The translations under genes were made by a program, and so were the position numbers. Below are positions 42,586-53,459 of a stretch of 64,000 nucleotides of DNA, piece after piece. The notes under the pieces were generated by a model, which had not been told where the DNA came from, did not search any database, and was given only the letters and a program-made list of their open reading frames with translations. Positions within the stretch are counted from its first letter, which is position 1, and every line of letters begins with the position of its first letter. Source of the DNA: an uncultured Roseobacter sp. (GTDB lineage Bacteria; Pseudomonadota; Alphaproteobacteria; Rhodobacterales; Rhodobacteraceae); contig NZ_CANKYM010000004.1 in NCBI RefSeq assembly GCF_947488185.1, positions 62,001 through 126,000 of the forward strand, written 5' to 3'.

Positions 42586-43311
42586 ATGCCCAACCCGACT
42601 GCCGCGATGATGGTGATTGGAGATGAAATCCTGTCCGGGCGCACGCGCGACGCCAATATGTATCATCTGGCGGGGCAGCTGACGGAGGCCGGTATCGACC
42701 TGCGCGAGGTGCGTGTGATCAGCGATGATCGCGGGGCTATCATTGCCGCCGTGCAGGCGCTTTCCGCCGCATACGACCACGTGTTCACCAGCGGCGGCAT
42801 CGGGCCCACTCATGATGATATCACAGCCGATTGCATCGCCGCAGCCTTCAACAAGAACATCGATGTGCGCGAAGACGCGCGCGGCATTCTGGAACGGCAC
42901 TACGCCACCTCGGGCACCGAGCTGAACGCGGCACGCTTGCGTATGGCGCGCATTCCCGATGATGCCAAGCTGATCGACAACCCGGTCTCCGCAGCGCCGG
43001 GGTTCACCCTTGAGAATGTGCATGTCATGGCCGGGGTGCCTTCGGTGTTTCAGGCGATGGTGGACAGCCTGCTGCCCACGCTGACGGGGGGCGCGCCGCT
43101 TGTGTCGGAAACGCTGCGCATCGACCGGGGAGAGGGGGACATCGCGGGGCCGCTGGGGGCGCTGGCTGCTGAATATCCGATGCTCAGCATGGGGTCCTAT
43201 CCGTTCCAGAAAAAGAGCGGGAAATACGGATCGAACGTGGTGATCCGGGGGTCGGACGCGGCCCTGGTGCGCAAGGTGAAGGATTTGCTCGCGGAAACCT
43301 TCCCGACATGA
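42586..43311 (+). CDS. CinA/MoaB-like molybdopterin-binding domain protein
   Basis: A 241-residue protein with one MoCF-biosynthesis/molybdopterin-binding domain (residues 5-170). It resembles the N-terminal part of CinA: MMVIGDEILSGRTRDANMYH, then VFTSGGIGPTHDDITADCIA. It lacks the CinA deamidase domain. In CinA the equivalent domain has ADP-ribose pyrophosphatase activity, so that is a possible role. AAGGAG lies ahead of ATG 42586; the longer frame from 42562 covers that site. It overlaps the GNAT gene by four bases. Confidence 0.87.
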   Translation: MPNPTAAMMVIGDEILSGRTRDANMYHLAGQLTEAGIDLREVRVISDDRGAIIAAVQALSAAYDHVFTSGGIGPTHDDITADCIAAAFNKNIDVREDARGILERHYATSGTELNAARLRMARIPDDAKLIDNPVSAAPGFTLENVHVMAGVPSVFQAMVDSLLPTLTGGAPLVSETLRIDRGEGDIAGPLGALAAEYPMLSMGSYPFQKKSGKYGSNVVIRGSDAALVRKVKDLLAETFPT

Positions 43312-44033
43312 ACCATGACATGCTCTTTGCAGCGATTGATGCCACGTGGCCCGCCGCGCGGCAAATCCCGCTGGGACCGTGGATTTTGCGCGACGGGCAG
43401 GGCGGTGGCAAGCGCGTGTCCGCCGCTACGGCAACCGCAGAGGTCGGGCCTACTGACATTCGGGACGCGGAAGAGGCCATGCTGCACGCGGGGCAGCAAC
43501 CGCTGTTCATGATCCGACCGGGGGACGAGGTGCTGGATGAAATGCTGCAGGCCAGAGGCTATCGCACTCTTGATCCCACGACAGCGTATAGCCTGCCGAT
43601 CGCCCGGCTGACGGATGTGCCAGTACCGCGCGTGACGGCCTTTTGCATCTGGGAGCCGCTGGCGATTATGGAAGAGATCTGGGCGCAGGGCGGCATCGGT
43701 CCCGAACGGTTGGCAGTGATGGCGCGGGCGGAGGTGAAAACTGGTATTCTCGCCCGCTGGAATGAAAAACCTGCCGGGGCGGGTTTTGCGGCCCTGCACC
43801 GGAAGACATGCATGGTCCACGCCGTGGAAATCCTGCCCGCGCAGCGTCAGCAGGGTGTTGCCGGGTGGGTCATGCGTGCTGCGGCTTTCTGGGCACGGGA
43901 GCAGGGAGCCCAAGATATTTCGGTGCTTTGTGTAGAGGCCAATGTGGCTGCCAATCGCCTCTATTCCTCTCTGGGCTTTGTCCCGGTGGGACAGTACCAT
44001 TATCGCTACAAAGATCTGCAAGAGGTGCAATGA
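43308..44033 (+). CDS. GNAT-family N-acetyltransferase
   Basis: A 241-residue protein with a C-terminal GNAT domain. The acetyl-CoA loop is seen in VEILPAQRQQGVAGWVMRAA (about residues 170-190), followed by SVLCVEANVAANRLYSSLGF, the usual final helix and strand. The N-terminal 100 residues are divergent and may be a degenerate second GNAT repeat. Substrate unknown. It overlaps the preceding gene by four bases, and the next starts one base later, so it is the second member of a four-gene run. Confidence 0.85.
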   Translation: MNHDMLFAAIDATWPAARQIPLGPWILRDGQGGGKRVSAATATAEVGPTDIRDAEEAMLHAGQQPLFMIRPGDEVLDEMLQARGYRTLDPTTAYSLPIARLTDVPVPRVTAFCIWEPLAIMEEIWAQGGIGPERLAVMARAEVKTGILARWNEKPAGAGFAALHRKTCMVHAVEILPAQRQQGVAGWVMRAAAFWAREQGAQDISVLCVEANVAANRLYSSLGFVPVGQYHYRYKDLQEVQ

Positions 44034-44034
44034 C

Positions 44035-44607
44035 ATGGCCGATACCGCTCTTCCCACAGCGTTGAACCTGCCGATGGTGGACCCGCTGCCCGCGCCCACG
44101 CAAAAGTATTTCGATGTCTGCCAGGAAAAGCTGGGCATGATCCCGAATGTCCTGCGTGCCTACGCTTTCGATATCGAAAAGCTTGATGCGTTTACCGGTG
44201 TGTACAATAACCTGATGTTGGCCCCGTCCGGTCTCAGCAAACTGGAACGGGAGATGATTGCGGTTGTCGTCTCCTCCATAAACAAGTGCTTTTACTGCCT
44301 TGTTGCCCATGGCGCGGCGGTGCGGGCCATGTCGGGGGATCCCAAACTGGGCGAGGCGCTGGTGATGAACTACCGGGTTGCCGATCTGGACACGCGGCAA
44401 CGGGCCATGCTGGATTTCGCCGCACAGATGACCACCGCTAGCGCCACGATCGAAGAGCAGGACCGCGATGCCCTGCGTCACGTTGGCTTTACCGATCAGG
44501 ACATCTGGGACATCGCCAATGTCGCCGGGTTTTTCAACATGACCAACCGGGTGGCCAGCGCCACGGCCATGCAGCCTAATGATGACTACCACGCGCAGGC
44601 CAGATGA
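44035..44607 (+). CDS. AhpD/carboxymuconolactone decarboxylase-like peroxidase-related protein
   Basis: A 190-residue protein of the AhpD-like superfamily, matching the uncharacterised peroxidase-related group. The redox motif is NKCFYCLVAHG, with Cys85, Cys88 and His92, preceded by LSKLEREMIAVVVSS. The C-terminal part has FTDQDIWDIANVAGFFNMTN. A thiol-disulfide role in peroxide defence is likely, but its electron donor is unknown. The start ATG follows the GNAT stop by one base, and its own stop overlaps the OmpA gene by four bases. Confidence 0.88.
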   Translation: MADTALPTALNLPMVDPLPAPTQKYFDVCQEKLGMIPNVLRAYAFDIEKLDAFTGVYNNLMLAPSGLSKLEREMIAVVVSSINKCFYCLVAHGAAVRAMSGDPKLGEALVMNYRVADLDTRQRAMLDFAAQMTTASATIEEQDRDALRHVGFTDQDIWDIANVAGFFNMTNRVASATAMQPNDDYHAQAR

Positions 44608-45557
44608 TATCGCCCCACCTCTCTTTGTTCGCGATGATCTTGGCTTGTGCACAAGCAGCCAGCGCCGCTGATCTTGTCTTGCCGTCCGATGCACAGATGA
44701 CGGTCGAACGCGCCACGGATCTGGACAGTTTCGCCGCACCCGTTGCCGGGTTTCTGGATGGCACTGTGCCGTCGCAAACCCTTGAAGGGGCAGTGACCCG
44801 GCGGGCGTGGCGGATCGGAACCGGTGGGTTGACACCTCTGCAAGTGATGGCCCCGCTGCGCGACCAGATTGACGCGCTTGGTTACGATATCGTGTTTGAG
44901 TGCAGCAGTACTGCTTGCGGCGGGTTCGATTTCCGCTTTGGTATCGAGGTGCTGCCCGGGCCGAATATGTATGTGAACATAGGGTCGTACCGATATCTCA
45001 CGGCGTTCAAGGGGCCGCGGAGCGACCCTGCGGAAGCGCTGACCGTTTTAACCAGCGTGACAGCAGCTTCGGCTTATGTGCAGATCATTCACACATCGAC
45101 TGAAGCTGATGTGCAGCCACCAATCACGACTGAAACACCGTCGCCGGTGCCGACACCACCTGACCGACCGACGGAGGTGAGTGACCCGGAAACCGGCCTT
45201 TTGCAGCGCGGTTTCGTCGTCTTGCGTGATCTTGATTTCGACACCGGAACCACGGCGCTTGGGCCGGGCCCGTTTATGTCGTTGGAACGCATGGCGGAGT
45301 TCCTGCAAGCACGGCCAGAGATGCGGATCGCGCTGGTGGGGCACACGGATACCGTCGGGAGCCTCGCGCCGAATATTGCATTGTCGCGGGAACGAGCGCG
45401 GATGGTACGCGCAAGACTGATCGATCAATATGGGATTGATCCCGACCGGTTGGAGGCGGAAGGAATGGGGTATCTGGCGCCGCTCGCCTCGAATCGTACC
45501 GCTGAAGGGCGCGATCAAAATCGCCGGGTTGAGGCCATTCTTCTCAACACGGAATAG
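44604..45557 (+). CDS. OmpA-family outer-membrane/peptidoglycan-binding protein
   Basis: A 317-residue exported protein. Signal peptide at residues 1-21 (ending ASAA), a 170-residue unrecognised domain (RAWRIGTGGLTPLQVMAPLR and CSSTACGGFDFRFGIEVLPG, with two cysteines that may pair), and a proline-rich linker. The C-terminal OmpA domain (about 205-315) has the peptidoglycan-binding pattern: ALVGHTDTVGSLAPNIALSRERA and NRTAEGRDQNRRVEAIL. It is the last gene of the 42586-45557 run. The N-terminal domain may give it a specific envelope role. Confidence 0.88.
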   Translation: MISPHLSLFAMILACAQAASAADLVLPSDAQMTVERATDLDSFAAPVAGFLDGTVPSQTLEGAVTRRAWRIGTGGLTPLQVMAPLRDQIDALGYDIVFECSSTACGGFDFRFGIEVLPGPNMYVNIGSYRYLTAFKGPRSDPAEALTVLTSVTAASAYVQIIHTSTEADVQPPITTETPSPVPTPPDRPTEVSDPETGLLQRGFVVLRDLDFDTGTTALGPGPFMSLERMAEFLQARPEMRIALVGHTDTVGSLAPNIALSRERARMVRARLIDQYGIDPDRLEAEGMGYLAPLASNRTAEGRDQNRRVEAILLNTE

Positions 45558-45631
45558 CGCCCTCCCAGACAAAAATCCTCCGGTACGAGATGCGTACCGA
45601 AGGAAGTGTCACCGAGGAGGTGTTTGAGGGG

Positions 45632-46537
45632 TTACCAGTCCGAGGGGCCTTTTTCGGCAAAGGCATGGACGAGGAAATCGATGAAGGCGCGTACTTTCGG
45701 CTGTGTGAATCGGCCCGGCGGGTAGACGGCGTAGATGCCTTGCGTTTCCAGCGGCAGATCCGGGATCGCATCCTCGATCAGGCCTTTTTCCATCGCGTCG
45801 GCGTAAAGAAAGCTGGGAAGGTAAGCGATGCCCAGACCGGAAATCGCAGCATTCAGCAAGGATTGCCCGTCATTCACGCTCAGCCATCCCGCCGTGCGCA
45901 CCTGACGTTTCTCGCCCGAAGGTGCTGTCAGCTTCCAGACATTGCCGGACGACTGATTGGAATAATGCAGCAGTTTGTGGTTGTTCAGGTCGTCAATCTT
46001 TTCGGGCCGCCCGTACTTTTCAAAGTACTCCGGGCTCGCAATCATGCGTTTGGTTGTTTCGGTCAGCTTGCGCGCGCGTAGGGTGCTGTCTTCCAGCTCA
46101 CCAATTCGCACGGCCATGTCGAACCCTTCGGAAATCAGTTCGACGTAGCGGTTGTTGAGCACCATGTTCACGGTGATGTCCGGGAAATCGGACAGAAATT
46201 CACTCAGAACGGGCGACAAGTGGTTCACACCGAAATCGGTCGCGACGGAGATGCGCAGAAGGCCCGAAGGCGCGCTTTGCATCGACGTCACCAGCGCATC
46301 GGCCTCGCCCGCGTCGTTCAGGACGCGGCGGGCGCGGTCATAGTAGGCAAGCCCGATCTCGGTCGGGCTTACGCGGCGCGTTGTGCGGTTGAGAAGGCGC
46401 GCGCCGAGGCGCGCTTCGAGGGAGGACACGTGTTTTGAGACGGCAGACTTGGAAATCCCCATCTTTTTGGCCGCATCGGTGAAGCCGCCCTGGTCCACAA
46501 CCGTGGCGAATGCTTCCATTTCAGTGAGGCGGTCCAT
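45632..46537 (-). CDS. LysR-family transcriptional regulator
   Basis: A 301-residue LysR regulator of the CrgA/DmlR-like subfamily. DNA-binding part: MDRLTEMEAFATVVDQGGFT, AAKKMGISKSAVSKHVSSLE (residues 1-60). The effector domain starts near 90 (SGLLRISVATDFGVNHLSPV) and includes the subfamily's DMAVRIGELEDSTLRARKL. It converges on the OmpA gene and is not flanked by a divergent partner: the next gene upstream, the anti-sigma gene, is on the same strand 151 bp away. Target unknown. Confidence 0.92.
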   Translation of the reverse strand: MDRLTEMEAFATVVDQGGFTDAAKKMGISKSAVSKHVSSLEARLGARLLNRTTRRVSPTEIGLAYYDRARRVLNDAGEADALVTSMQSAPSGLLRISVATDFGVNHLSPVLSEFLSDFPDITVNMVLNNRYVELISEGFDMAVRIGELEDSTLRARKLTETTKRMIASPEYFEKYGRPEKIDDLNNHKLLHYSNQSSGNVWKLTAPSGEKRQVRTAGWLSVNDGQSLLNAAISGLGIAYLPSFLYADAMEKGLIEDAIPDLPLETQGIYAVYPPGRFTQPKVRAFIDFLVHAFAEKGPSDW

Positions 46538-46688
46538 TGCCTTCCCCTTTTATTCTGTCAGTTCCAGAGACGGGTATGCCGGTCAATTCGGGCAGGAACG
46601 CGGCGCAGGTGAGACAGTATCGCGGTTTTTGCGAGGATCGTTGAGGGCGTGGAAACGAGTTGGCCACAATTCCGGCGGAAATCCGCGC

Positions 46689-47426
46689 TCAAAGCGCCGC
46701 GGCGAAAACCTCTGCTGCCTGTTTAAGAGGCATCGGATCCATATCCCCGATCAGTAAAAAGCCATGATTGTCCCGGTTCCAACGTACCGTTTGCAGGCCC
46801 TTGTTCTCGCTTTCGGTCAGCGGCATCGGGTCCTGAGACGGGGACAGGATGATACAAAGCGCCACGGGCGTGCCATCCGTGCGCTGGTACGCGATTTGGA
46901 CAAGCGGCTTGCCCTTGAAGCCCAGTATTTGCGCGCGTTTCAGGGTCAGCCCGTCCACGGCAGGCAGATTGCCGAGGTCCAGACCAATCGCTTCGGAGAC
47001 CCGCAACAGTTGCGCCTGCGTCTCTGCAGCGGGCTGATCAATCGCGTTGAGCGTCTCAGCCGTATAGAGCTTTTGGTAGCTTGCGACGAACCCCGCCCAG
47101 CCATCACGCGGTGCAGGTTTTGTAAAGAAGGTGGCGAAGGTGAAGGCGCCAATGGCCAAACCTGCCGCGAGCCCGGCGCTGAACATCCCCAACGGCGCGC
47201 GTGACCGGTTGGCCGCTGGCAGGGTGGGCATAGGCGGAGGTAGCGGAACGGCCGCCAGCACGCCCGCGCGCAATGCGTCCACATCCAGTGTCAGCGCCGA
47301 AAGGCGTGCCTGAAGATCGGTATCCTCGGCAAGGGTCTTATCGATCTTGCGGCACAGCGCCTCCTCCGCCTCTCCATCAAGATAGGCGGTCAGGTCTTCG
47401 TCGCTAATCCATGTGCCTTCCGTCAT
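46689..47426 (-). CDS. Anti-sigma factor (membrane-anchored) partner of the ECF sigma
   Basis: A 245-residue single-pass membrane protein. Residues 1-75 form a cytosolic anti-sigma domain (WISDEDLTAYLDGEAEEALC, with a helical stretch to LSALTLDVDALRAG). One helix follows at about 78-101 (GMFSAGLAAGLAIGAFTFAT). The rest is periplasmic. It lacks the His-x3-Cys-x2-Cys zinc motif, having a lone Cys25 in the cytosolic part. It overlaps the sigma gene by four bases (ATGA). Release would come from sensing or proteolysis at the membrane. Confidence 0.85.
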   Translation of the reverse strand: MTEGTWISDEDLTAYLDGEAEEALCRKIDKTLAEDTDLQARLSALTLDVDALRAGVLAAVPLPPPMPTLPAANRSRAPLGMFSAGLAAGLAIGAFTFATFFTKPAPRDGWAGFVASYQKLYTAETLNAIDQPAAETQAQLLRVSEAIGLDLGNLPAVDGLTLKRAQILGFKGKPLVQIAYQRTDGTPVALCIILSPSQDPMPLTESENKGLQTVRWNRDNHGFLLIGDMDPMPLKQAAEVFAAAL

Positions 47427-47917
47427 CGTGACGACCTCTTTTCATCCGGCATACTTTGATTCAGCGTCTTACGTGCCGCGGCCAATCGGCTCATGACGGT
47501 GCCGATCGGTATTTCCATAATGTCAGCTGCCTCGCGGTAGCTCATGCCCTCCACGTAGACCAGCGACACCGCGTGGCGCTGCGCATCGGGCAGGGTATTT
47601 ATCTGGGATAACACCTCAGCGACGAAAATATTCGTTTCCGCAGCCGGTGTTTTGTGGTCTGCGACGTCAATGTCCTCGACGGGCACGAGGCCACCGCCGG
47701 TGCGCACCTTGCGCGCCCGCAATTCGTTGAGCCACAGCCGGTGGGCAATGCGCATCATCCAGCGGTCAAGATGGGTGCCGGGTTCAAACCCGTCCGCCTT
47801 TTCGATTGCGCGCAGGCAGGTCGCCTGCAGCACATCCTCCCCCCAATCCCGGCGCCCGGTCAGCGAGACGCAGAACCGCCAGACAGCCGGATAGGCGTCC
47901 GGCATGCCCTCTCGCAC
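47423..47917 (-). CDS. ECF-family RNA polymerase sigma factor
   Basis: A 164-residue extracytoplasmic-function sigma. Region 2 is seen in PAVWRFCVSLTGRRDWGEDV and LQATCLRAIEKADGFEPGTH, and region 4 in LPDAQRHAVSLVYVEGMSYR with AADIMEIPIGTVMSRLAAAR. The start is GTG 47917 or ATG 47905, which has GAGAGG four bases ahead; no earlier start exists in frame. The regulon is unknown, and no obvious twin promoter motif was found nearby. It is coupled to its anti-sigma, as is usual. Confidence 0.93.
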   Translation of the reverse strand: MREGMPDAYPAVWRFCVSLTGRRDWGEDVLQATCLRAIEKADGFEPGTHLDRWMMRIAHRLWLNELRARKVRTGGGLVPVEDIDVADHKTPAAETNIFVAEVLSQINTLPDAQRHAVSLVYVEGMSYREAADIMEIPIGTVMSRLAAARKTLNQSMPDEKRSSR

Positions 47918-48020
47918 GGCCTGCTCACCTGATTTTTTTCCGAAAAGCGCGATGGGAGTGATCCTGCAGTGGTTTGTCCGCCAGACTACTGCAAGTTTTC
48001 GCCGTCAACAACGCGGCTTG

Positions 48021-50081
<2,061 letters not shown>

Positions 50082-50148
50082 TCACATTTTCACATATGTG
50101 CTGTCACGTCGAACGCCGCGTCACAAGGCCGGGTGGGGGAGCAAGAGC

Positions 50149-50610
50149 ATGATCAGATGGGCAAGAGCACAGGATGCAGATGATTTGGGGCAGGTGTTCT
50201 ATGCCGCCGTGCGGGAAGGTCCCAGCCCCTATACCGAAGCGCAGCGCGCGGCGTGGATGGATCAACCGCCGCAGGGGGCAGATTGGGCCGCGCATCTGGC
50301 GCTGCTGGAGGTCGCCGTCGCCGAGGATCAAGCGGGCGCTGCCATTGGTTTCATGAGTGTTGAGCCCGGCGGCTATATTGATCGGGCATTCATTCTACCT
50401 GCGCATCACGGCACGGGTGTGTTTCGGAAGCTATACGATCATATCGAGAGCTGGGCGCGGGACGCGGGCGAGGTACGGCTCTGGACCCACGCCAGCCTCA
50501 TGGCGCAACCGGCCTTTCGGGCCATGGGGTTTTCGATTATCCATCACGAGACGGTCGAGCGGAACGGCGAGAGCCTGACGCGGGCCAAGATGGAGAAGAC
50601 GCTGGCATGA
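50149..50610 (+). CDS. GNAT-family N-acetyltransferase
   Basis: A 153-residue GNAT enzyme. Start [20 protein letters not shown]; acyl-CoA-binding part [20 protein letters not shown]; final strand [20 protein letters not shown]. Substrate unknown. ATG 50149 is preferred to the open frame from 50065. It overlaps rppH by four bases and is divergent from the FadH-like gene. The overlap suggests co-expression with the RNA pyrophosphohydrolase, with no known mechanistic link. Confidence 0.85.
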   Translation: MIRWARAQDADDLGQVFYAAVREGPSPYTEAQRAAWMDQPPQGADWAAHLALLEVAVAEDQAGAAIGFMSVEPGGYIDRAFILPAHHGTGVFRKLYDHIESWARDAGEVRLWTHASLMAQPAFRAMGFSIIHHETVERNGESLTRAKMEKTLA

Positions 50611-51089
50611 CCCCCGAAGAGATCGAGAAGCTGCCTTACCGGCCCTGCGTGGGTGTGATGCTGGTCAATGCGGACGGGCACGTCTTTGTCGGGCAGCGGC
50701 GTGACAGCGAATATGACGCCTGGCAGATGCCGCAGGGCGGGATCGACAAGGGGGAAGCGCCACAGGAGGCGGCCCTGCGCGAACTTTGGGAAGAAACCGG
50801 CGTGACCGCCGATCTGGTCACCGTCGAGGCGCAGAACAGTGAGTGGCTGCCTTATGAGCTGCCCTATGATCTGGTGCCGCAGCTTTGGAAGGGCCGTTTC
50901 CGCGGCCAGAAACAGAAATGGTTTCTGATGCGGTTTCAGGGCGATGACACCCAGATCAACATCGCCACGGAGCACCCCGAGTTCTCCAAATGGCGCTGGC
51001 TAGAGGCGGAGGCGCTGGTCGAAAACATCGTGCCCTTCAAACGGGACGTCTACGCCGCCGTGATGTCCGAATTTCGCGACCTGCTCTAG
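50607..51089 (+). CDS. rppH: RNA pyrophosphohydrolase RppH
   Basis: A 160-residue Nudix hydrolase that removes pyrophosphate from the 5' end of primary transcripts, starting RNase E-dependent decay. The Nudix box [17 protein letters not shown] followed by WEETG is at about residues 44-65. [20 protein letters not shown] and AWQMPQGG before it are typical of RppH, as is [17 protein letters not shown] after it. It is preceded by a GNAT gene (four-base overlap) and converges on another GNAT gene, overlapping it by four bases. Confidence 0.94.
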   Translation: MTPEEIEKLPYRPCVGVMLVNADGHVFVGQRRDSEYDAWQMPQGGIDKGEAPQEAALRELWEETGVTADLVTVEAQNSEWLPYELPYDLVPQLWKGRFRGQKQKWFLMRFQGDDTQINIATEHPEFSKWRWLEAEALVENIVPFKRDVYAAVMSEFRDLL

Positions 51090-51682
51090 GGGCGCAGCAG
51101 CGGCACATTTGGGCCAGCGGTTTCTGGCAATACTCCAAGATTACGCGGATCATCGGCGATTTCCACGCTGCGCTTGATCGGTGTGAAACCGCTGCGTTTA
51201 TAGAAACTGAGCGCCTGCGGGCTGTCGATGGTGCAGGTGCGCAAGTGAAAGCGTGAAATCGGTTTCTCCCAAGCCAGATGGATTGCCTTGTCCATCAGCC
51301 AGCGGCCGGACCCGGTGCCAATCAGGTCGGACGTCAGCCCGAAGTAGGCCAATTCGCAGGCCCCCTCCTTGCGGAAGTCCAGCTCCAAGAGGGCGAAATC
51401 CTGCCCGTCACGCGATAGCGTGTAAATCTCCACCTTCGGGTCGGAGAGGATGGCCGTCAGCGCATCATCCTCAAGCAGGAGGCGCCCGTACCAGAGCCAG
51501 TCTGTCCCCCCGACGCGGGTAAAGACATCGCGGTACCATGCATTATCTGCCGTCACGCGACGAAAGCTCAGACCGTCCGGCAGCGGGATGTCTTTGGTAT
51601 CCGTTTTCGACGTCATTTCCAGGTAGGTCACGATCATCGCAAGCTTGCCTGCGGGGACATCATGGAAACCGTCTTCCAACAT
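51086..51682 (-). CDS. GNAT-family N-acetyltransferase
   Basis: A 198-residue GNAT enzyme. The coenzyme A loop resembles [20 protein letters not shown], preceded by [10 protein letters not shown] and followed by [20 protein letters not shown]. The first 25 residues are extra, so starts at ATG 51637 or 51616 are possible. It lies two bases downstream of pfkB on the same strand, making nth-pfkB-GNAT a run, and its stop codon overlaps rppH's convergently. Substrate unknown. Confidence 0.87.
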   Translation of the reverse strand: MLEDGFHDVPAGKLAMIVTYLEMTSKTDTKDIPLPDGLSFRRVTADNAWYRDVFTRVGGTDWLWYGRLLLEDDALTAILSDPKVEIYTLSRDGQDFALLELDFRKEGACELAYFGLTSDLIGTGSGRWLMDKAIHLAWEKPISRFHLRTCTIDSPQALSFYKRSGFTPIKRSVEIADDPRNLGVLPETAGPNVPLLRP

Positions 51683-51684
51683 CG

Positions 51685-52671
51685 TCAGACGAGCCCTTCC
51701 GCCTCAAAGATTTTCATCATCTCCACCTGCGGACGCGGGCCGACATGGCTGATCACTTCGGCGGCGCAGAGGTTGCCCATTTTGGCACAGGTTTCCAGAT
51801 CGCGTTTTGTTGCAAGACCGTAGAGAAATCCGGCGGCAAACTGATCGCCCGCGCCGGTGGCATCGACAGGGGTGACTTTCTGGACCGGCACATCGATGCG
51901 TTGGCCGTCCGAAATCACCGTCACGCCGTCTCCCGAGCGGGTGCAGACCACCAGCGGGCAAATCTCGGCCGTCTTTGCAAGGGAGGTTTCCAGATCGGTT
52001 TCGAACAGCGATTCAATCTCGTGCTGGTTGCCGATCACGTAGTCCAGATCGTTCTCGATCAGCGCTAGGAAATCGGCGCGGTGCCGTTCTACACAGAAGG
52101 GATCGGAGATGGCGATGCCGGCAATGCCGCCCGCCGCTTTCGTGGCACGTGCCGCTTCGCGGAATGCGGTTTTACCGGCGTCGTGATCAAAGAGATAGCC
52201 TTCGAGGAACATGATCTTTGCCCCGCCCGACACCGTTTCCGGGACGTCATCGGAGGTCAGGCCTGTCGAGATGCCCAGATAGGTGTTCAGCGACCGCTCG
52301 CCATCCGGTGTGACGAAGATCATGCAGCGCGAGGTCGGTACCTCGCCGTTCGGCACCGGCGGGTTGACGAAATCAATGCCGTTATCAGTCATGGCGCTGG
52401 CATAGAACCGGCCTAAAGCGTCATCGCGCACCCGCCCGATAAACGCCGTTTGCAGGCCCAGCGAACCCACGCCCGCCACGGTATTGGCCACGGCACCGCC
52501 CGGCGTCTGCAGCCGGTCATTCATCGAGGCAAAGAGCTTTTCGGAGCGGTCCTGATCCACCAGCTGCATGATGCCCTTCTCGATTCCCATATGGTCGAGA
52601 AAGCTGTCATCGGCATGGGTGATCACATCGACAACGGCGTTTCCGATGCCAACGACTTCGTAGTTTTTCAT
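51685..52671 (-). CDS. PfkB-family carbohydrate/adenosine-type kinase
   Basis: A 328-residue ribokinase-family sugar or nucleoside kinase. The first PfkB signature region is TPGGAVANTVAGVGSLGLQT (about residues 57-76), and the second, with the catalytic base and anion hole, is VTPVDATGAGDQFAAGFLYG near 273-292. MKNYEVVGIGNAVVDVITHA at the start matches alphaproteobacterial adenosine kinase-like proteins, so adenosine is a likely substrate, but fructose or ribose are possible. The in-frame extension to 52917 overlaps nth and is rejected. It overlaps nth by four bases. Confidence 0.88.
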   Translation of the reverse strand: MKNYEVVGIGNAVVDVITHADDSFLDHMGIEKGIMQLVDQDRSEKLFASMNDRLQTPGGAVANTVAGVGSLGLQTAFIGRVRDDALGRFYASAMTDNGIDFVNPPVPNGEVPTSRCMIFVTPDGERSLNTYLGISTGLTSDDVPETVSGGAKIMFLEGYLFDHDAGKTAFREAARATKAAGGIAGIAISDPFCVERHRADFLALIENDLDYVIGNQHEIESLFETDLETSLAKTAEICPLVVCTRSGDGVTVISDGQRIDVPVQKVTPVDATGAGDQFAAGFLYGLATKRDLETCAKMGNLCAAEVISHVGPRPQVEMMKIFEAEGLV

Positions 52672-53312
52672 AGGGTTTTGTCCTCGAATGGGCAGAGATC
52701 GCGGATGATGCAGGTGGGGCACATCGGCTTGCGTGCTTTGCAATGGTAGCGCCCGTGCAAAATCATCCAGTGATGGGCATGCAGCTGAAAATCCGCTGGA
52801 ATATGGTCTTCGATGGCACGTTCGACGGCCTCGACCGTTTTGCCGGGCGCGATGCCGGTGCGGTTGCCGAGCCGGAAGATATGGGTGTCCACCGCCTGTG
52901 CCGGGTGCTGCCACCACATGTTCAGCACCACATTTGCCGTCTTGCGTCCGACACCCGGCAAACCCTGAAGCGCGGCGCGGCTGTTGGGCACCTCTCCGCC
53001 GTAGTCATCGACAAGGATCTGACTGAGCTTCATCACATTCTTGGCCTTCTGGCGGTAAAGCCCGATGGTCTTGATATGCTCGGTCAGCCCGTCAATCCCC
53101 AGGTCCAGCATCTTTTGCGGGGTGTCGGCGATCTGAAAAAGCGCGCGTGTGGCCTTGTTCACGCCCGCATCCGTGGCCTGTGCGCTCAGCGCCACCGCAA
53201 CAACCAGCGTGTAGACGTTGACGTGCTCCAGCTCGCCCTTCGGCTCTGGATCAGCGTCCTGAAACCGCGTGAAAATCTCGCGTATGGTGTGATATCCAAG
53301 CTGCTTTGCCAT
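52668..53312 (-). CDS. nth: Endonuclease III
   Basis: DNA glycosylase/AP lyase for oxidised pyrimidines, 214 residues. The helix-hairpin-helix LQGLPGVGRKTANVVLN holds catalytic Lys124, and Asp142 is in VDTHIFRLGNR. The [4Fe-4S] ligands are Cys191, 198, 201 and 207 in CKARKPMCPTCIIRDLC. Length and order are standard. Its stop overlaps the PfkB start by four bases, the arrangement seen in many roseobacters as far as I recall. Confidence 0.97.
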   Translation of the reverse strand: MAKQLGYHTIREIFTRFQDADPEPKGELEHVNVYTLVVAVALSAQATDAGVNKATRALFQIADTPQKMLDLGIDGLTEHIKTIGLYRQKAKNVMKLSQILVDDYGGEVPNSRAALQGLPGVGRKTANVVLNMWWQHPAQAVDTHIFRLGNRTGIAPGKTVEAVERAIEDHIPADFQLHAHHWMILHGRYHCKARKPMCPTCIIRDLCPFEDKTL

Positions 53313-53459
53313 TTGCCCGGTATGCGGGCTTTCCGAGGTGTGGGCAAGACCATGTGCCTGTGATCGCTAAAATGCGTCTAAAAACTTGGCGTATTTTTCA
53401 GCAGTATCTTCATTTGACTGTGTCACTGTCCGGTGGTTTCCTTCTTTCAAGGTGCTGTC

